Part shown: piece by piece, positions 16,043 to 26,610 of the stretch
Layout of the letters: each line of letters opens with the position of its first letter
How positions within the stretch are numbered: position 1 is the first letter of the stretch
Source: Ferrimonas sediminicola
Lineage (GTDB): Bacteria > Pseudomonadota > Gammaproteobacteria > Enterobacterales > Shewanellaceae
Reading direction: 5' to 3'
Assembly: GCF_005116715.1 (NCBI RefSeq)
Contig: NZ_SWCI01000002.1
Coordinates: forward strand, 387,120 to 451,119
Length of the DNA stretch: 64,000 nucleotides
Notes under the pieces: model-generated
Databases searched by the model: none
What the model saw: the letters and a program-made list of their open reading frames with translations, nothing else
What the model was told of the DNA's origin: nothing
Program-made: the position numbers and the translations under genes

Positions 16043-16561
16043 TCAGATACCGTAGTAGTCGAGATAGAGACCCAGCATCCACTCCGGCAGGTAACCCACC
16101 CGGCCCGAGAGGATCACGCCATTGCCATCGACGACGAGATAGGTGGGATACGCCAGGATGTCCAGCTCGCCGGCCAGCGCCCTGTCGCCCATCAATACCC
16201 GGGTGGTAGCCCCGGGGACGCTGTCCAGAAAGTCGATCACCTCATCGCCACTGCGGTAGGAGAGCGCCACCGCGGTCACCGCCCGCCCCTCCTGCTGCCA
16301 CTCCCTCAGGTGGGGAAAGGTTAACTTGCAGATGGTGCACCAGGGGGCGAACAGGTAGATAAGGCGATTGCCCTTGCCAACGGCGGGCGAAAACTCACCA
16401 TTGAACAACCAGTCGCCCTGCAGTTGGGTCAGCACCGGAAGAGGCGTCGAGGGAAAAGTGCCATTGACGGGGCTCATCATCTGGGCCCGAACCCAACCTC
16501 CCAGCCACAGTGCCGCCAGCAGCAGCAGCGCAAACTGACCTCCCTGCCTGAGCCGCCTCAT
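16043..16561 (-). CDS. TlpA-like membrane-anchored thioredoxin-fold protein
   Basis: A 172-aa protein with an N-terminal hydrophobic signal/anchor (residues 8-25) and a thioredoxin-like domain. The active site is WCTIC (about 74-78, motif CxxC). The cis-proline loop ILAYPTYLVVDGNG lies near 135-148. It should act as a periplasmic disulfide reductase, like TlpA or ScsD. The partner is not apparent from the neighbours, which are a diguanylate cyclase (convergent) and ruvB (64 bases upstream). The start is the ATG at 16561. Confidence 0.82.
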   Translation of the reverse strand: MRRLRQGGQFALLLLAALWLGGWVRAQMMSPVNGTFPSTPLPVLTQLQGDWLFNGEFSPAVGKGNRLIYLFAPWCTICKLTFPHLREWQQEGRAVTAVALSYRSGDEVIDFLDSVPGATTRVLMGDRALAGELDILAYPTYLVVDGNGVILSGRVGYLPEWMLGLYLDYYGI

Positions 16562-16625
16562 CGCCTACTCCCCTTAAAAACCGGCTCGCAACAGCAGGCC
16601 GGGCAGTTCACCATGCCACGTCGAC

Positions 16626-17633
<1,008 letters not shown>

Positions 17634-17642
17634 GACTCACTC

Positions 17643-18266
17643 CTACATCATCGCCTTGAGGGCGTCTTTGATCAGCTGCTCGGAGGTGGCACCGGGGGCG
17701 CGCACCTTCTCCACCGCTTTCTTGGCCACGGTCGCCTTATAGCCCAAGGCCTCCAGGGCGGCGATGGCGTCTTCGCTGGCATCGGGGGCGGTAATGAAGG
17801 TGTTCTCCACCGGGTTGTCCAGGGCAAAGGCGTCGGCGTTGGGGGTCGCCAGGCTGGCGACGAACCCCTTCATACGATCGCGCATCTCCACCACCAGCCG
17901 CTCGGCGGTCTTCTTACCGACGCCGGGAACCTTGGTGATGCCGGTGATATCCTCTCGCTGTACCGCCGCCACAAACTGCTCGGCAGACATGCCGGAGAGA
18001 ATGGCCAGCGCCATCTTCGGGCCGATGCCGTTGGTCTTGATCAGCTCCCGGAACAGGGCGCGCTCCGCGCGGGTAGCAAAACCGTACAGCAACTGGGCGT
18101 CCTCTCGCACCACAAAGTGGGTGACCAGAGTGCAGGGCTGCCCTACCTCGGGCAACTGGTAGAAACTGGTCATCGGCAACTGAACCTCATAGCCCACACC
18201 ACCGCAGTCGATCAGCACCTCCGGTGCCTGCTTCTCAATCAGGGTTCCCTGTAATCGTCCAATCAC
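17643..18266 (-). CDS. ruvA: Holliday junction-binding protein RuvA
   Basis: A 207-aa protein starting at a GTG (18266), which gives the family's conserved N-terminus [12 protein letters not shown]. Features are an OB-fold N-domain, two helix-hairpin-helix motifs ([35 protein letters not shown]) and a flexible linker. The C-terminal RuvB-contacting domain ([19 protein letters not shown]) follows. A longer frame upstream exists, but its extra residues are unrelated to RuvA. It targets RuvB to Holliday junctions. It sits ten bases after ruvC. Confidence 0.96.
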   Translation of the reverse strand: MIGRLQGTLIEKQAPEVLIDCGGVGYEVQLPMTSFYQLPEVGQPCTLVTHFVVREDAQLLYGFATRAERALFRELIKTNGIGPKMALAILSGMSAEQFVAAVQREDITGITKVPGVGKKTAERLVVEMRDRMKGFVASLATPNADAFALDNPVENTFITAPDASEDAIAALEALGYKATVAKKAVEKVRAPGATSEQLIKDALKAMM

Positions 18267-18276
18267 GTTCTCTTTC

Positions 18277-18798
18277 TCATCGTAAACGGCCGCGCACCCG
18301 GGCGCTGACCTTGCCAGCCATGGCGACCATACTCTCCCGGGTGTGACTGTGGCAAAGGGCAATGGCCAGGGCATCGGCGGCATCCGCCTGAGGCGTGGCC
18401 GGCAGTTTCAGGATGTTCTTGACCATATGCTGCACCTGGCTCTTGTCGGCACCGCCGGTCCCCACCACCGCCTTCTTGATCTCGGTGGGGCTGTACTCGA
18501 ACACCGGCAGGCCGGCGTTGGCGGCGGCCACCACCGCCACCCCCCTCGCCTGCCCCAGCTTCAGGGCCGAGTCGGCGTTGCGGGCCATAAACACCCGCTC
18601 GATGGCAAACTCGTCCGGCTGAAACTGGCGGATCAGCTCGCTGACGCCATCGTAGACCACCTTAAGGCGCGCCGGAAGCTCTCCGTCCGGAGTGCGGATG
18701 CAGCCGCTGCCCAGGTAGGTATGCTGCCGCCCCACCTTGCGAATCACGCCGTAGCCGGTGAGGCGGGAGCCCGGGTCGATGCCCAGGATGATGGTCAT
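18277..18798 (-). CDS. ruvC: Holliday junction resolvase RuvC
   Basis: A 173-aa endonuclease of normal length. Catalytic acids are visible: Asp in LGIDPGS (about residue 7), Glu in FAIERVFM (about 66) and the C-terminal pair in [15 protein letters not shown] (about 139-142). It cuts Holliday junctions symmetrically. The ATG at 18798 is one base from the yebC stop, showing tight coupling. The order yebC-ruvC-ruvA-ruvB is standard for gammaproteobacteria. Confidence 0.97.
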   Translation of the reverse strand: MTIILGIDPGSRLTGYGVIRKVGRQHTYLGSGCIRTPDGELPARLKVVYDGVSELIRQFQPDEFAIERVFMARNADSALKLGQARGVAVVAAANAGLPVFEYSPTEIKKAVVGTGGADKSQVQHMVKNILKLPATPQADAADALAIALCHSHTRESMVAMAGKVSARVRGRLR

Positions 18799-18799
18799 A

Positions 18800-19546
18800 T
18801 CAGCCCAACTGCTCCATGATCTCGTCGGCGATCTCGGCGTTGTGGTACACCTCCTGCACGTCGTCGTGATCCTCCAGGGTGTCGATAAGGCGCAGGAACT
18901 TGGGCGCGGTGGCCGCATCCAGTTCCGCCTTGGTGGAGGGCACCTGGGTCACTTCGGCGTTGACCGAGCCCAGACCGGCGGCGTCCAGGGCATCCTTCAC
19001 CGCACCGAACTCCTCCGGGGTGGTGTAGACATCGATGCTACCATCATCGTTGGTCTCGACATCCTCGGCGCCGGCCTCCAGGGCCACCTCCATCACCTGG
19101 TCCTCGTCGGTGCCTTCGGCGTAGGAGATTACCCCCTTCTTGTCGAACAGGTAGGAGACGGAGCCGTCGGTGCCCAGGTTGCCGCCCGCCTTGGTGAAGG
19201 CGCTACGCACCCCGGATACGGTGCGGTTGCGGTTGTCGGTCATGGTCTCCACCATCACCGCGGTACCGCCGGGGCCGTAGCCTTCGTAGATGATGGTCTC
19301 CAGTACCTGGCCATCCAGCTCGCCGGCGCCGCGCTTGACCGCCCGATCGACGGTGTCGCGGGTCATGTTATTGGACAGGGCCTTATCGATGGCGGCGCGC
19401 AGACGGGGGTTGGACCCGGGATCGGAACCGCCCTCGCGGGAGGCGACGGTCAGTTCCCGAATCAGCTTGGTGAAAATCTTGCCGCGCTTGGCGTCCTGAG
19501 CCGCCTTGCGGTGCTTGATGTTGGCCCACTTACTGTGACCTGCCAT
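18800..19546 (-). CDS. yebC: YebC/PmpR family protein
   Basis: A 248-aa protein, full length for the family. It opens [20 protein letters not shown] and contains GYGPGG.AVMVE and the three-domain YebC/TACO1 pattern. Members have been called transcriptional regulators; more recently the family has been tied to relief of ribosome stalling during translation. The start is the ATG at 19546. It is separated from aspS by a terminator but leads directly into ruvC, so it probably has its own promoter or relies on read-through. Confidence 0.96.
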   Translation of the reverse strand: MAGHSKWANIKHRKAAQDAKRGKIFTKLIRELTVASREGGSDPGSNPRLRAAIDKALSNNMTRDTVDRAVKRGAGELDGQVLETIIYEGYGPGGTAVMVETMTDNRNRTVSGVRSAFTKAGGNLGTDGSVSYLFDKKGVISYAEGTDEDQVMEVALEAGAEDVETNDDGSIDVYTTPEEFGAVKDALDAAGLGSVNAEVTQVPSTKAELDAATAPKFLRLIDTLEDHDDVQEVYHNAEIADEIMEQLG

Positions 19547-19589
19547 ACTCTTTCTCCTTCAAGCCGGGCATTAAACCCAACCTTAAAAC

Positions 19590-19616
19590 AATAAAGCTGC
19601 CCGCAGGCAGCTTTCA
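19590..19616 (-). terminator. Terminator (or attenuator) after aspS
   Basis: On the minus strand, a 9-bp stem AAAGCTGCC/GGCAGCTTT (19593-19601 with 19606-19614) and a 4-base loop are followed by ATTGTTTTAAGG. It lies between aspS and yebC and may allow partial read-through into ruvCAB. Confidence 0.75.
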
Positions 19617-19628
19617 ATCTTGGTGCGG

Positions 19629-21401
19629 TTACTTCTCTTCGCCGTCGTCCTGCTTCACCAGGTTGATGGCCAGTTCCTCCAGCACCTCCGGGTTGGCCGG
19701 GCTGGGTGCATCGGTCAGCGGACAGGCGGCGGTGGTGGTCTTGGGGAAGGCCATCACGTCGCGGATGGAGGAGGCCCCGGTCATCAGCATCACCAGGCGG
19801 TCCAGGCCGAAGGCCAGGCCGGCGTGCGGTGGCGCACCGTAGCGCAGCGCCTCAAGCAGGAAGCCAAACTTCTGCTCTGCCTCTTCATCGCTGATCCCCA
19901 GGATGCGGAACGCGGTCGCCTGCATCTGCTGATCGTGAATACGCACCGAGCCGCCCCCGAGCTCGACACCGTTCAGTACCATGTCGTAGGCATCCGACAG
20001 GGCGGCCGCCGGGTTGGCCTCCAGCTCCTCCGGGGTCAGATCCCGCGGGGCGGTGAAGGGGTGGTGCAACGCGTGGAAGCTGCCGTTGATCTTTTCGAAC
20101 ATGGGGAAGTCCACCACCCACAGCGGCTTCCACTCGTCGCTGGTCAGGCCGAAATCTTCGCCCGCCTTCAGACGCAGCGCCCCCATGGCGTCGGTGACGA
20201 TGGCGTAGCTGTCGGCACCAAACAGGATGATGTCGCCATCCTCGGCGCGGTTACGCTCGACGATGGCGTCGATGATCTCATCGGTGAGGAACTTGGCCAC
20301 GGGGGACTGAACCCCCTCGATGCCCTTGCCCGCGTCGTTCACCTTCACCCAGGCCAGCCCCTTGGCGCCATAGATACCGACAAACTTGGTGTAGTCGTCG
20401 ATCTGCTTGCGGGACAGGGAGGCGCCACCGGGGATGCGCAGGGTGGCAATACGGCCCTCGGGATCGTTGGCCGGGCCATTGAACACCTTGAACTCCACCT
20501 CGGTCAGCAGGTCGGCCACATCGACCAGCTCCAGCGGGTTTCGCAGGTCCGGCTTGTCGGAACCGTAACGCTGCATCGCCTCGGCGTAGCTCATGTGGGG
20601 GAACTCGGGCAGGTCCACATCCAGCATCTTCTTAAACAGGGTGCGGATCATCGCCTCGGTGGTGGCCATCACCTGCTCGGCGCTCATGAAGGAGGTTTCG
20701 ATGTCGATCTGGGTGAACTCAGGCTGACGGTCGGCACGCAGGTCCTCGTCACGGAAGCACTTGACGATCTGGTAGTACTTGTCCATGCCGGACATCATCA
20801 GCAGCTGTTTGAAGATCTGCGGAGACTGGGGCAGCGCGAAGAACTCGCCCTTGTGAGTGCGGCTGGGCACCAGGTAGTCGCGGGCGCCCTCCGGGGTTGC
20901 CTTGGTCAGGATCGGGGTTTCGATGTCCAGGAAACCGGCGTCATCCATGAAGCGACGAACTTCGGAGGTCACCTTGGAGCGGAACAGCATGCGCTCGGTC
21001 ATCTCGGGACGGCGCAGATCCAGGTAGCGGTACTTCAGGCGCTGCTCTTCACTGACATCGGTGTTGAAATCGATGGGCAGGGGCGCGGCCTTGTTGAGGA
21101 CGGTCAGCTCTTTGCCCAGCACCTCGATGGCGCCGGTGGTCATGTTGGCGTTCACCTGGCTCTCAGGTCGTGCACGCACCAGACCCTTCACCTGAACGCA
21201 GAACTCGCCACGCAGGCTGGAGGCGGTCTCAAACACCTCAGGCAGATCCGGATCATACACCACCTGGACGATGCCCTCGCGGTCACGAAGGTCGAGGAAG
21301 ATCACCCCACCCAGGTCACGGCGGCGGTTCACCCAACCGACCAGGGTAACTTCTTGGCCCACCAGGGCTTCAGTAACGAGTCCACAATAATGGCTGCGCA
21401 T
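19629..21401 (-). CDS. aspS: Aspartyl-tRNA synthetase
   Basis: A 590-aa class II synthetase of normal bacterial length. It has the N-terminal OB anticodon-binding domain ([23 protein letters not shown]), motif 2 ([19 protein letters not shown]) and the bacterial GAD insertion. Motif 3 is [13 protein letters not shown]. It charges tRNA-Asp in the cytoplasm. The start is the ATG at 21401, with a promoter of perfect -10 upstream. It heads the aspS-yebC-ruvCAB series. Confidence 0.98.
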   Translation of the reverse strand: MRSHYCGLVTEALVGQEVTLVGWVNRRRDLGGVIFLDLRDREGIVQVVYDPDLPEVFETASSLRGEFCVQVKGLVRARPESQVNANMTTGAIEVLGKELTVLNKAAPLPIDFNTDVSEEQRLKYRYLDLRRPEMTERMLFRSKVTSEVRRFMDDAGFLDIETPILTKATPEGARDYLVPSRTHKGEFFALPQSPQIFKQLLMMSGMDKYYQIVKCFRDEDLRADRQPEFTQIDIETSFMSAEQVMATTEAMIRTLFKKMLDVDLPEFPHMSYAEAMQRYGSDKPDLRNPLELVDVADLLTEVEFKVFNGPANDPEGRIATLRIPGGASLSRKQIDDYTKFVGIYGAKGLAWVKVNDAGKGIEGVQSPVAKFLTDEIIDAIVERNRAEDGDIILFGADSYAIVTDAMGALRLKAGEDFGLTSDEWKPLWVVDFPMFEKINGSFHALHHPFTAPRDLTPEELEANPAAALSDAYDMVLNGVELGGGSVRIHDQQMQATAFRILGISDEEAEQKFGFLLEALRYGAPPHAGLAFGLDRLVMLMTGASSIRDVMAFPKTTTAACPLTDAPSPANPEVLEELAINLVKQDDGEEK

Positions 21402-21486
21402 CGACAGATCCTATCTAAGTTGCTGGTAGTGCGGCGCCTTCGCCGATGAGGGCGGGCCAGCACAGGGTTGATTCGGCAAAACCGGG

Positions 21487-21515
21487 ATTATAAAGAAAAG
21501 TTGGCCCTATAAGAA
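21487..21515 (-). promoter_or_regulatory. Promoter of aspS
   Basis: On the minus strand, TTCTTA (21515-21510) and a perfect TATAAT (21492-21487) are separated by 17 bases. Transcription would begin near 21480, giving a leader of about 80 bases. Confidence 0.65.
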
Positions 21516-21605
21516 GGCTGACGGAGAGGCGTCCCCCTTCGGTTGGTCAGATCTGCGCCACCTGAACAGAAACTGGACAAGCCACTACCCCGGGCACCGC
21601 CGAAC

Positions 21606-21634
21606 TTGCCGCTGACTGCCCCCGGCACTACAAT
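21606..21634 (+). promoter_or_regulatory. Promoter of cmoAB
   Basis: TTGCCG (21606-21611) and TACAAT (21629-21634) are spaced by 17 bases. The predicted transcription start near 21641 favours the ATG at 21666 for cmoA, because the in-frame ATG at 21651 would leave only about ten leader bases. Confidence 0.7.
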
Positions 21635-21665
21635 CGGCGGGTTGTACCCAATGAGCCCTGTCACT

Positions 21666-22394
21666 ATGACACATCACGACAAGATTTTTGCTAAGCCTCA
21701 GCAAAATATACCGGATTTCAGTTTTAACGAGCAGGTGGTCTCGGTCTTCCCCGACATGATCTCCCGCTCGGTGCCCGGCTACGCCACCATCGTCAACGGC
21801 ATTGGCAACCTGTGTGCCCGGGTGGCCCAGCCCGGCAGCCGCATCTACGACCTGGGCTGCTCACTGGGGGCCGCCACCCTCTCCATGCGTCGCCACCTGG
21901 ACGACCGGGGCTGCACCCTGGTGGCCGTGGACAACTCACAGGCGATGATCAAGCGCGCCGCCGAACACCTGGCCGCCTTTGTCAGCCCCACCCAGGTGGA
22001 GCTGATCTGTGCCGACATTCGCGACATCGAGATCGATAATGCCTCCATGGTGGTGCTGAACTTTACCCTGCAGTTCCTGCCCCCGGAAGACCGCTCTGCC
22101 CTGGTGGCCAAGATCCACCGGGGGCTGCTGCCCGGCGGGGTGCTGGTGGTGTCCGAGAAGCTGCGCTTCGACGGTGACCGGGTCCACCAGTTGCTGGATG
22201 AGATGCACCTGGACTTCAAGCGGGCCAACGGCTACAGCGAGCTGGAGATCAGCCAGAAGCGTACCGCCCTGGAGAACGTGATGAAGCCGGACAGCAAGCA
22301 GCAGCACTATCAACGCTTCCAGGACGCCGGCTTCCGCGAGTACAGCAGCTGGTTCCAACACCTGAACTTTGCCTCCCTGATGGCCATTAAATGA
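21666..22394 (+). CDS. cmoA: CmoA, carboxy-S-adenosyl-L-methionine synthase
   Basis: A 242-aa SAM-dependent enzyme that makes carboxy-SAM from SAM and prephenate for wobble-uridine modification (cmo5U34) of tRNA. Conserved blocks include [13 protein letters not shown], the SAM site [28 protein letters not shown] and [28 protein letters not shown] aligns with the E. coli start MSHRDTLF, and the promoter position also favours ATG 21666 over ATG 21651. Its stop overlaps the cmoB start (ATGA). Confidence 0.95.
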   Translation: MTHHDKIFAKPQQNIPDFSFNEQVVSVFPDMISRSVPGYATIVNGIGNLCARVAQPGSRIYDLGCSLGAATLSMRRHLDDRGCTLVAVDNSQAMIKRAAEHLAAFVSPTQVELICADIRDIEIDNASMVVLNFTLQFLPPEDRSALVAKIHRGLLPGGVLVVSEKLRFDGDRVHQLLDEMHLDFKRANGYSELEISQKRTALENVMKPDSKQQHYQRFQDAGFREYSSWFQHLNFASLMAIK

Positions 22395-23359
22395 TCGAGT
22401 TTAAACAGTTTTATCAACGTATCGCCGATTCCAAGCTGAGCCATTGGCTGGAAACCTGCCCCGCCCAGCTGACCCAGTGGCGCAAGCTGCATGCCCACGG
22501 CGACTTTCCCAAGTGGGAGAAGGTGGTGGCCAAGATGCCGACGGTGGCACTGGACGTCAGCGACATCCACACCCAGGTGATGTTTGGCTCCGGCGAGCAG
22601 CTGGATGAGGGACAGAGGGCCAAGGTAGGCAACCTGCTGAAGTTTCTCCACCCCTGGCGCAAGGGCCCCTACCAGTTGCACGGCATCCACATCGACACCG
22701 AGTGGCGCAGCGACTGGAAGTGGGACAGACTGCTGCCCCACATCAGCCCACTCGAGGGCCGTACCGTGCTGGATGTCGGTTGCGGCAGCGGCTACCACAT
22801 GTGGCGCATGCTGGGTGAAGGGGCGGAGCTGGTGGTCGGCATCGATCCCTCGGACCTGTTCCTGGCCCAGTTCTCCGCCGTCAAGAGGATTGCCGGCGAT
22901 CCCGACAGCATCCACCTGCTGCCCCTGGGGATCCAACAACTGCCGCCGCTGCGCGCCTTCGACACCGTGTTCTCCATGGGGGTGCTCTATCATCGCACCT
23001 CCCCCATCGATCACCTGATTCAGCTGCGCGACCAGTTGAGTAAGGGCGGAGAGCTAATCCTGGAGACCCTGGTGGTCGAGGGCGACGAGACCACGGTACT
23101 GGTCCCCGCCGGCCGCTACGGAAAAATGAACAACTGCTGGTTTATCCCTTCGTCCAAGGCCTTGAAATTGTGGCTGGAAAAGTGCGATTTTAGGGATGTC
23201 AGAATCGTGGATGAGAGTGACACCACCGTTGAGGAGCAGCGGCGTACAGAGTGGATGACCCACCAGTCTCTGGCGGACTATCTCGACCCACAGGATCCCA
23301 CCCGCACCGTCGAGGGGTATCCTGCGCCAAGACGCGCCATACTGGTTGCCACCAAATAA
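22391..23359 (+). CDS. cmoB: CmoB, tRNA U34 carboxymethyltransferase
   Basis: A 322-aa enzyme that transfers the carboxymethyl group of carboxy-SAM to 5-hydroxyuridine at tRNA position 34. Visible motifs are [21 protein letters not shown] (shown here as KGPYQL...[13 protein letters not shown]), the SAM-fold [16 protein letters not shown] and [16 protein letters not shown]. Length matches the family. Translation is coupled to cmoA through a 4-base ATGA overlap. The next gene begins 37 bases downstream without a clear terminator. Confidence 0.96.
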   Translation: MIEFKQFYQRIADSKLSHWLETCPAQLTQWRKLHAHGDFPKWEKVVAKMPTVALDVSDIHTQVMFGSGEQLDEGQRAKVGNLLKFLHPWRKGPYQLHGIHIDTEWRSDWKWDRLLPHISPLEGRTVLDVGCGSGYHMWRMLGEGAELVVGIDPSDLFLAQFSAVKRIAGDPDSIHLLPLGIQQLPPLRAFDTVFSMGVLYHRTSPIDHLIQLRDQLSKGGELILETLVVEGDETTVLVPAGRYGKMNNCWFIPSSKALKLWLEKCDFRDVRIVDESDTTVEEQRRTEWMTHQSLADYLDPQDPTRTVEGYPAPRRAILVATK

Positions 23360-23396
23360 CCCCAAGTTGGACCTTTTCCAAGGCTAAGGAATAGAG

Positions 23397-24140
23397 ATGA
23401 AGATGATCCGATCCGCTCTTGCCATGGCGACCCTGTCGCTGCTGGCCGGTTGTGCCAATCTCCAGGGACAGCCCCAGGACCAGGGGCCCGATCTGGCACA
23501 GATGTTGAGCAACCAGACGGACACCCTCACCGCCGCCCTGGAGCAGCAGTGTCAGGGGTACGCGGATCACACCCAGGCGGTGGCCGCCCTGACCGAGCAG
23601 GTGGCGCAACTGCAGCAACGGGTCGATACCCTCAATACCCGCCCACAACCGCCCAAGGTGGAGTGCCCCAGGGTCGATCCCACATCGCCCATCGGCGACA
23701 AGATGGTGCTTGGCGAGGTGGAGCGGGTCTTCGTCCAGGAGACCGGCATGGCGTTTGACGCCCGTGTCGACACCGGCGCCGAATCCTCCTCCATCGATGC
23801 CCAGAACATCACCCTGTTCGAACGGGACGGTAAACAATGGGTTCGGTTCGAGGTGCCGAACCGGGACAATGCTGAGAGCCAACCCAAGACCGTGGAAGCC
23901 CGGGTGATCCGCACCGCCCAGATCAAGAAGGGGGTGGTGGATGACACCCAGGAGCGTCCGGTGATCCTCGCCCGACTGAAACTCGGCGACTACGTGGCCG
24001 AGACCGAGCTCAACCTCAACGACCGCAGCCACCTGGATTACCCGCTGCTGCTGGGGCGCAAGTTCTTCAAAGATATCGCCGTCGTCGACGTAAGCAGGAC
24101 GCACCTACAGGGCAGTGCAAAGACCAAAGGAAATCAGTGA
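23397..24140 (+). CDS. RimB-like retropepsin-type aspartyl protease lipoprotein (PF05618)
   Basis: A 247-aa lipoprotein. The signal peptide ends in LLAGC (acylated Cys about 19). A coiled-coil-like stretch follows (about 35-80, LEQQCQGYADHTQAVAAL, QVAQLQQRVDTL). The last 140 residues are the 'ATP-dependent Zn protease' family, which is really a retropepsin-like aspartyl protease: FDARVDTGAESSSIDA carries the catalytic DTG (about 122-124) and DYPLLLGRKFFKD the second conserved loop. The related cytosolic RimB removes glutamates added by RimK. This version should face the periplasm. Its stop overlaps the next gene, which encodes a membrane protein. Confidence 0.85.
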   Translation: MKMIRSALAMATLSLLAGCANLQGQPQDQGPDLAQMLSNQTDTLTAALEQQCQGYADHTQAVAALTEQVAQLQQRVDTLNTRPQPPKVECPRVDPTSPIGDKMVLGEVERVFVQETGMAFDARVDTGAESSSIDAQNITLFERDGKQWVRFEVPNRDNAESQPKTVEARVIRTAQIKKGVVDDTQERPVILARLKLGDYVAETELNLNDRSHLDYPLLLGRKFFKDIAVVDVSRTHLQGSAKTKGNQ

Positions 24141-25651
24141 TTATGGCGTCCAAGAAAGCCTTCTACTTCTTCGTTGCCGTCCTGCTGAGCATCGGCATCG
24201 GATCCGCCATCTACCGCCACAGCGTCGACGGCATCCCCCTGGTTCCCGGCAGCCAGTCGGTGAACTGGACCGTGGAGGCACGGGTGACCTTCCTGGCCCA
24301 GGGCGAGCCCATCGAGGCAGCCCTGACCCTGCCGGAGGATCCCGCCTTCGCCACCCTGTCCGAGAGCGCCGCCTCCCCCGGTTACGGCCTGACCCTGGCC
24401 AGGCAGGACGGCGCCCGCAAGGCGGTATGGACCAAGCGGGAAGCGGTGGGTACCCAGGAGCTGTACTTCACCGCCAACCTGGTGCCTCAGGGGAAAACCC
24501 CGCTGTTGGAGGCCAGGGAGCCCGCCGCACCCAATCCTGTGGTGTGGGCGGAAGGGGTGGATACCGCCGCCCAGACCCTGGTGGATCTGGCCTGGGAGCG
24601 CAGCGCCGGCAACCTCTCCTACGCCGAGCAGGTGGCGAAGATGATCTTCGACAAGGAGCAGAGCCAGAATGTCGAGCTGCTGCTCAGCCACTATCGACCG
24701 GCAGACCTCATGGTTCAGCTGATGCACTCCGCCGCCATTCCCGCCCGGGTCAGCCACGCGCTGATGCTCGAGGATGGCCGCCGGCGCCAGAACCTGGTGG
24801 CCGTGGTCGAGGTCTATGACCAGGGCCAGTGGCACCTGTTTGATCCGGCCACCGGCCAAAGGGGCCGCCCGGAAAACATGCTGCTGTGGCAACGGGCCAG
24901 CGCCTCGGTTCTGGACATCACCGGTGCCCGAGACTCCCGGGTCACCTTCTCCATCATCAAGGATACCCGCCCCGCCCTGGCCACCGCGGTGGATATGATG
25001 ACCGCCAAGGGGCTGGCCTCCTTCTCGCTCTACTCCCTGCCACTGGAGGAGCAGAGCCTGATCCGTGGTTTGCTGCTGGTGCCCATCGGGGTGCTGGTGG
25101 TGGTGTTCCTGAGAGTGATTGTCGGCCTGAAAACCTCGGGCACCTTCATGCCGGTGCTGATCGCCCTGGCCTTTATCCAGACCACCCTGTTGACCGGCCT
25201 GGTCGGCTTCCTGCTGATCGTCGCCGTCGGCCTCTATATCCGCGGCTACCTGTCGAACCTGAACCTGTTGCTGATCTCCAGGATCAGTGCGGTGGTGATC
25301 ACCGTACTCGGGATCATCACCGCCTTTACCCTGCTGGCCTACAACCTGGGACTGACCGAAGGGCTGACCATCACCTTCTTCCCGATGATCATCCTCGCCT
25401 GGACCATCGAGAGGATGTCGATCCTCTGGGAGGAGGAGGGCCCGAAGGAGGTGGCGGTTCAGGGCGGCGGCAGCCTGCTGGTGGCGGTGATCACCTATCT
25501 GTGCATGGTTTCGCCGCTGGTGCAGCACTGGGTGTTTAATTTTCCAAGCGTCCACCTGATCATCCTGGCGCTGGTTCTGATGCTGGGTCAGTACACCGGT
25601 TACCGACTGCTTGAACTGCGCCGCTTCAGGCCGTTGGCGGGAGACGACTGA
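24137..25651 (+). CDS. UUP1-type membrane protein: inactive transglutaminase domain plus seven TM helices
   Basis: A 504-aa inner-membrane protein. One N-terminal TM helix (about 8-26) is followed by a periplasmic transglutaminase-like domain (about 40-300). In it the catalytic Cys of the family is replaced by an alanine-rich stretch (HSAAIPARVSHALML) and the final acidic residue remains in HLFDPATG. About seven hydrophobic helices follow (about 315-490). This matches the family annotated as inactive transglutaminase fused to seven transmembrane helices. The start is taken as GTG 24137 (best ribosome-site spacing, overlapping the upstream TGA); ATG 24143 is the alternative. It probably recruits or presents the substrate of the protease and ligase encoded on either side. 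Confidence 0.82.
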   Translation: MIMASKKAFYFFVAVLLSIGIGSAIYRHSVDGIPLVPGSQSVNWTVEARVTFLAQGEPIEAALTLPEDPAFATLSESAASPGYGLTLARQDGARKAVWTKREAVGTQELYFTANLVPQGKTPLLEAREPAAPNPVVWAEGVDTAAQTLVDLAWERSAGNLSYAEQVAKMIFDKEQSQNVELLLSHYRPADLMVQLMHSAAIPARVSHALMLEDGRRRQNLVAVVEVYDQGQWHLFDPATGQRGRPENMLLWQRASASVLDITGARDSRVTFSIIKDTRPALATAVDMMTAKGLASFSLYSLPLEEQSLIRGLLLVPIGVLVVVFLRVIVGLKTSGTFMPVLIALAFIQTTLLTGLVGFLLIVAVGLYIRGYLSNLNLLLISRISAVVITVLGIITAFTLLAYNLGLTEGLTITFFPMIILAWTIERMSILWEEEGPKEVAVQGGGSLLVAVITYLCMVSPLVQHWVFNFPSVHLIILALVLMLGQYTGYRLLELRRFRPLAGDD

Positions 25652-26610
25652 TGCTGCTCTGTCACCCCTCCAAACTCAAGGCCAAGGGGATCATGGGGAT
25701 GAATCGAAGGAACATCTCCTACATCGGTCGCTACAACCCGAGATCCCTCTACAAGCTGGTGGACGACAAGCTCAAGACCAAGCAGATTGCCCTTAAGGGC
25801 AACATCGCCGTGCCCGATCTGATCTCGGTCATCGGCGAGCAGCACGAGATCGCCGAGCTGACTGACCGGATTCGCGGCTTCGGCGGCTTCTGCATCAAGC
25901 CCGCCCAGGGCTCCGGGGGCAAGGGGATCCTGGTGATCACCAAGGTGTCCGACGGACGCTTCTTCAAGCCCTCCGGCAGCGAGGTTACCCTGTCGGAGAT
26001 GGAGCGTCATGTCTCCAACATCCTCGCCGGCCTGTTCAGTCTCGGCGGAAAGAACGACGTGGCGGTGATCGAAGCGCTGATCCAGTTTGACCCGGTGTTC
26101 GACGGCTACTCCTTCGAGGGGGTGCCCGACATCCGGCTGATCGTCTTCAAGGGTTACCCGGTGATGGGGATGCTGAGGCTGTCCACCGCCGCCTCCGACG
26201 GCAAGGCCAACCTGCACCAGGGGGCGGTGGGCGTCGGCATCGACATCGCCACCGGACGGGCGCTCAGGGCGGTTCAGTTCGATGAGCCGGTCACCCATCA
26301 TCCGGACACCAACAAGGAGTTGTCGGCGATGCAGGTGCCCCACTGGGACCGGCTGCTGACCCTGGCCGCCGGCTGCTACGAGATGTCCGGCCTCGGTTAC
26401 CTGGGTACGGATATGGTGCTGGACACCGACCGGGGTCCGCTGCTGCTCGAGCTCAACGCCCGGCCCGGGCTGGCGATTCAGATCGCCAACGGCGAGGGGC
26501 TGCTGCCCAGGCTGCGTCAGGTGGAGGCCCTGCCGGCCCATCCGGTTGACGTGGAAATCCGGGTACAGCGTGCCAAGGAGTGGTTTGGCCGTGCCCCTCA
26601 GATGGCCTGA
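25651..26610 (+). CDS. RimK-like alpha-L-glutamate ligase-related ATP-grasp protein
   Basis: A 319-aa ATP-grasp enzyme of the alpha-L-glutamate ligase-like type (TIGR02291). Visible are KPAQGSGGKGILVI (about 89-102), the metal/ATP residues in VPDIRLIVFKGYPVMGMLR and LLELNARPGLAIQIAN (about 269-284). No signal peptide is present, so it acts in the cytoplasm or at the inner face of the membrane. Family knowledge suggests addition of glutamate or another amino acid to a protein or peptide. Start and upstream stop overlap (TGATG), so it is translationally coupled to the membrane protein. Confidence 0.85.
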   Translation: MLLCHPSKLKAKGIMGMNRRNISYIGRYNPRSLYKLVDDKLKTKQIALKGNIAVPDLISVIGEQHEIAELTDRIRGFGGFCIKPAQGSGGKGILVITKVSDGRFFKPSGSEVTLSEMERHVSNILAGLFSLGGKNDVAVIEALIQFDPVFDGYSFEGVPDIRLIVFKGYPVMGMLRLSTAASDGKANLHQGAVGVGIDIATGRALRAVQFDEPVTHHPDTNKELSAMQVPHWDRLLTLAAGCYEMSGLGYLGTDMVLDTDRGPLLLELNARPGLAIQIANGEGLLPRLRQVEALPAHPVDVEIRVQRAKEWFGRAPQMA